Part shown: piece after piece, positions 15,893 to 18,047 of the stretch
Layout of the letters: each line of letters begins with the position of its first letter
How positions within the stretch are numbered: the stretch's first letter is position 1
DNA from: an uncultured Lactobacillus sp.
Lineage (GTDB): Bacteria; Bacillota; Bacilli; Lactobacillales; Lactobacillaceae
Direction of reading: 5' to 3'
DNA length: 18,047 bases
NCBI GenBank assembly: GCA_946482425.1
Contig: CAMLRO010000027.1
Coordinates: forward strand, 1-18,047
Position numbers and translations under genes: made by a program
Notes under the pieces: model-generated
Databases searched by the model: none
The model's input: only the letters and a program-made list of their open reading frames with translations
What the model was told of the DNA's origin: nothing

Positions 15893-17246
15893 TATTTTTG
15901 AAAACGACCAGATAAATCCAGCAATCAGGCAGGGATTAAAAAAGATTAATTTTGTTAAACCGACTGAGGTGCAGGAAAAAGTGATCCCTGTTTTAATGGC
16001 ACACAAAAATGCTGTTGTACAAGCTGTTACCGGATCAGGCAAAACTCATGCTTTTTTGATTCCAGTTATGAATGAAATTGACGAGAATCTTAAGTATCCG
16101 CAAGCAATTTTGACTACGCCTAGTCGTGAACTTGCCCAGCAATTGTATCAAGTTGCGCGCCAGTTAAGGGACGCTGCCGGTTTAAACATTACTATTGCAC
16201 ATCTGGCTGGCGGTAGCGACCGTGAGCGACAAGTCGATAAGATCTCTGCTCATAAGCCGCAGATTGTGGTTGCGACTCCCGGCAGACTACACGATTTTGT
16301 TGAAAAAAAGATTTTGCCCTTAGATTATGTCAAAAATTTTGTCATTGATGAGGCCGATATGACTCTGGACATGGGCTTTTTGAGTGAGATCGATTTTGTT
16401 GCACAAAGATTACCTCAAAACTGTGTTTTAACTGCTTTTTCTGCTACAATTCCGGTTAAGTTGGCTAATTTTTTACGTAAATACATGGCAAAGCCAGAAA
16501 CCATTATCATAGATAATCCTACTGTTATCTCGCCAACGGTCAAAAACGACTTGCTTGATGTTGGCTCAAAAAGTCGCAAAAAAATACTTTATCAATTATT
16601 AACAATGGGCCAGCCGTATTTAGCACTAATTTTTGCTAACACGAAGCAAACTGTTGATGAACTAACAGAATTTCTCATTAATCAGGGCTTAAAAGTGGCT
16701 AAAATTCATGGTGGAATTACTGAGCGCGAACGTAAAAGAACAATGCGTGAAGTAGAGGCCGGACAATACCAGTATGTAGTGGCAACTGATTTAGCTGCAC
16801 GCGGCATTGATATTGAAGGTGTCAGTTTAGTCATTAATTATGAAATCCCCCGCGAATTAGAATTTGTGATTCATCGTATTGGTAGAACCGGACGAAATGG
16901 GATGAGTGGTCATGCCATTACCTTAATTCGTGAAGAAGAAATGAATCAAATCCTTAAGCTGGAAAAAATGGGACTTCATTTTGATTTTGTCGAAATTAAA
17001 GATAATTCTCTCATACCACGGACGCATTATCATAACCGCAAGTTAAGAAAGTCAACTTCTCAAGGCCTTGATAATAAGGTAAGGGGGATGGTAAAAAAAG
17101 CACAAAAGAAGCGTAAACCAGGCTATAAGAAAAAGATTAAAAGAGCTATTCAACAAGACAGAGCGCAAAAAAATAAAATTGAGCAACGTAGTAAAATTCG
17201 TAAGGCCAAGCGCCAAAGAAAAAATAGGCGTGATAGTCAAACCTAA
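15885..17246 (+). CDS. cshB: DEAD-box ATP-dependent RNA helicase, CshB-like
   Basis: This 453-residue protein unwinds RNA and remodels RNA-protein complexes, in the family often in ribosome assembly, RNA decay and cold adaptation. The helicase motifs occur in order: Q motif FVKPTEVQ at 23-30, Walker A AVTGSGKT at 47-54, TPSRELAQ, VATPGRL, DEAD at 155-158 (IDEADM), SAT at 186-188, then in the second domain IFANTK, ATDLAARGIDIEGV and HRIGRTGR at 330-337. The last 70 or so residues are extremely rich in Lys, Arg and Gln, a basic RNA-binding tail like that of Bacillus CshB. The ATG overlaps the nrnA stop by eight bases, with AAGAGG at 15876-15881 upstream. Association with NrnA suggests a shared role in RNA turnover. 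The specific name CshB is less certain than the family. Confidence 0.9.
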   Translation: MNNIFENDQINPAIRQGLKKINFVKPTEVQEKVIPVLMAHKNAVVQAVTGSGKTHAFLIPVMNEIDENLKYPQAILTTPSRELAQQLYQVARQLRDAAGLNITIAHLAGGSDRERQVDKISAHKPQIVVATPGRLHDFVEKKILPLDYVKNFVIDEADMTLDMGFLSEIDFVAQRLPQNCVLTAFSATIPVKLANFLRKYMAKPETIIIDNPTVISPTVKNDLLDVGSKSRKKILYQLLTMGQPYLALIFANTKQTVDELTEFLINQGLKVAKIHGGITERERKRTMREVEAGQYQYVVATDLAARGIDIEGVSLVINYEIPRELEFVIHRIGRTGRNGMSGHAITLIREEEMNQILKLEKMGLHFDFVEIKDNSLIPRTHYHNRKLRKSTSQGLDNKVRGMVKKAQKKRKPGYKKKIKRAIQQDRAQKNKIEQRSKIRKAKRQRKNRRDSQT

Positions 17247-17280
17247 TTTAAAATAAAAATCATATTTAACTTATTATCTG

Positions 17281-17317
17281 AAAACCAACCTACGATTTTA
17301 GTAGTTGTTGGTTTTTT
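17281..17317 (+). terminator. nrnA-cshB terminator
   Basis: AAAACCAAC at 17281-17289 pairs with GTTGGTTTT at 17307-17315. An inner CTAC (17290-17293) pairs with GTAG (17301-17304) around a 7-base loop, with a TT bulge. A T run (17312-17317) follows. This is a strong Rho-independent terminator. Confidence 0.9.
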
Positions 17318-17333
17318 ATTTAGCAGACAAATT

Positions 17334-17363
17334 AAAGAATACTGCCCTTTGAAGTACTTTTTT
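17334..17363 (+). terminator. Possible second, weaker hairpin terminator
   Basis: AAAGAATACT at 17334-17343 can pair with AGTACTTTTT at 17353-17362 with one mismatch and one wobble, around GCCCTTTGA, and ends in a T run. It may be a backup terminator after the one at 17281-17317. Otherwise 17247-17459 holds no gene. Confidence 0.3.
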
Positions 17364-17428
17364 AGCTTTTTAAAAATAACATCATTTTTTTCCAAGATAG
17401 TATTGCTCGACATGACTATTATTGATAT

Positions 17429-17446
17429 ACTTATGATACTATAAGT
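17429..17446 (+). promoter_or_regulatory. Candidate operator and -10 of the TetR-type gene
   Basis: ACTTAT at 17429-17434 and ATAAGT at 17441-17446 form an inverted repeat with a 6-base spacer. It overlaps a -10-like TATGAT (17432-17437) and ends just before the ribosome binding site AGGAG at 17447-17451. TCGACA at 17407-17412 could be the -35, but with a long 19-base spacer. Self-repression by the encoded regulator is inferred. Confidence 0.4.
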
Positions 17447-17459
17447 AGGAGCGATCGAG

Positions 17460-17978
17460 ATGAGTTTAACAAAGACCGAACAAGTTCTCCTGTTAGAGCT
17501 GTCAAAATATAGAGTTTATAAGTTTACTGTAACTAAGTTTTGTAAGAAGTTAAATATAAATCGTGGAGTTTTTTATACAAAATACCGTAATATTTGTGAT
17601 TTATTTACTTCAGTTTTAACTCTACAAACTAGGCGGACATTACGAAGTGTAGATGGCGAAACGATGGACCGGATGTTCTATCGGATGTTACAGAAAATAA
17701 AAGAAAATAAGATATTCTATATCAATCTCAATAGAATTGCACAAGATCCACCAGAATTTTATCGCGTTTTGCGAAAAGAATATGCTAAAGCAATAGAGAA
17801 TTACATGCGACCTAGAGGTCCATTTTCAGTTCACAAAGTTGAATTAGTAGCAAACGGAATTTATGCTATTGTTTTTAACTGGGTGGTAGATGAATGCCGA
17901 CATGATATCAGGGATGTATATCAGAGTATCCATTTATTATTGGTTCACATTGAGCAATCCATAAAAAAAGCTGATTGA
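17460..17978 (+). CDS. TetR/AcrR-family transcriptional regulator, target unknown
   Basis: This 172-residue protein has a TetR-type N-terminal DNA-binding domain. The helix-turn-helix spans about residues 22-42: FTVTKFCKKLNINRGVFYTKY, followed by the usual ICDLF helix. The rest is helical and would bind a ligand and dimerise; NGIYAIVFNWVVDECRHDIRDV resembles the C-terminal part of DhaS-like TetR proteins, but the ligand cannot be named. AGGAG at 17447-17451, eight bases upstream, supports the ATG. It is short but not truncated. No transporter or enzyme gene lies beside it upstream, and the downstream neighbour lies outside the window. An inverted repeat at 17429-17446 suggests autoregulation. 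Confidence 0.85.
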   Translation: MSLTKTEQVLLLELSKYRVYKFTVTKFCKKLNINRGVFYTKYRNICDLFTSVLTLQTRRTLRSVDGETMDRMFYRMLQKIKENKIFYINLNRIAQDPPEFYRVLRKEYAKAIENYMRPRGPFSVHKVELVANGIYAIVFNWVVDECRHDIRDVYQSIHLLLVHIEQSIKKAD

Positions 17979-18002
17979 ACTAAAAATTTTTGTAAAAAAC
18001 AC

Positions 18003-18031
18003 TTGCAAAAAAGAAAAATAATTGCTAGTAT
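18003..18031 (+). promoter_or_regulatory. Strong-looking promoter reading out of the window
   Basis: TTGCAA at 18003-18008, a 17-base spacer and TAGTAT at 18026-18031, with TG of an extended -10 at 18023-18024, form the best-organised promoter at the 3' end. It begins 25 bases after the regulator's stop codon, and no terminator is visible between them. It should drive the next gene or leader RNA beyond 18047, which cannot be identified here. Confidence 0.6.
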
Positions 18032-18047
18032 TAATAACTGTCGTCGG

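Noticed and set aside
17412..17444. Ten-codon open frame (MTIIDILMIL) before the TetR gene, as a possible leader peptide
   Set aside because: It lacks a ribosome binding site and covers the likely -10 region, so it is probably not transcribed.

Overview
This AT-rich window reads as ordinary chromosome from a low-GC Gram-positive lactic acid bacterium, most likely Lactobacillus in the strict sense (the delbrueckii/acidophilus/helveticus group). The signs are strong AGGAGG-type ribosome binding sites, frequent GTG/TTG starts, CIRCE operators on groESL, and protein sequences typical of that group. The group assignment is by recognition, not by a search. All fifteen genes lie on the + strand and look intact. 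I see no mobile element, CRISPR array, tRNA or rRNA. No gap exceeds 300 bases; the longest are 1-231, 868-1027 and 17247-17459.

Layout. (1) 1-983: the redox repressor gene rex, with its own promoter and a possible Rex operator, then a hairpin that is both a CIRCE operator and a plausible rex terminator. (2) 916-3031: groES-groEL, with the promoter between two CIRCE elements and a strong terminator after groEL. (3) 3031-5435: two membrane proteins of the DUF969 and DUF979 families followed by pyroglutamyl peptidase (pcp), ending in a terminator; this looks like a transport-and-hydrolysis operon for pyroglutamyl compounds. (4) 5457-11650: the DNA repair block mutS-mutL-ruvA-ruvB. (5) 11652-12198: yajC alone, with its own terminator. 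(6) 12264-14886: zwf (glucose-6-phosphate dehydrogenase) overlapping dinB (DNA polymerase IV). (7) 14891-17317: nrnA (DHH nano-RNase/pAp phosphatase) overlapping a CshB-like DEAD-box RNA helicase, then a terminator. (8) 17429-18047: an unassigned TetR-type regulator with an inverted repeat at its promoter, then a strong-looking promoter facing out of the window.

How the genes work together. The window mixes stress and redox control (Rex, GroESL under HrcA/CIRCE), DNA maintenance (mismatch repair, Holliday-junction migration, translesion synthesis) and RNA turnover (NrnA, DEAD-box helicase). MutS, MutL and Pol IV all carry recognisable or probable sliding-clamp-binding motifs, which links the repair genes to the replication clamp.

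The most notable observation is that MutL has lost every residue of the C-terminal metal-dependent endonuclease site expected in a Gram-positive MutL, while keeping an intact N-terminal ATPase and a likely clamp-binding motif. The uncharacterised DUF969/DUF979 pair beside pcp is the best candidate for a little-described system. Four genes (DUF969, mutS, ruvB, yajC) are better started downstream of the longest possible open frame, as judged by ribosome binding sites. I did not find a clearly novel multi-gene system.
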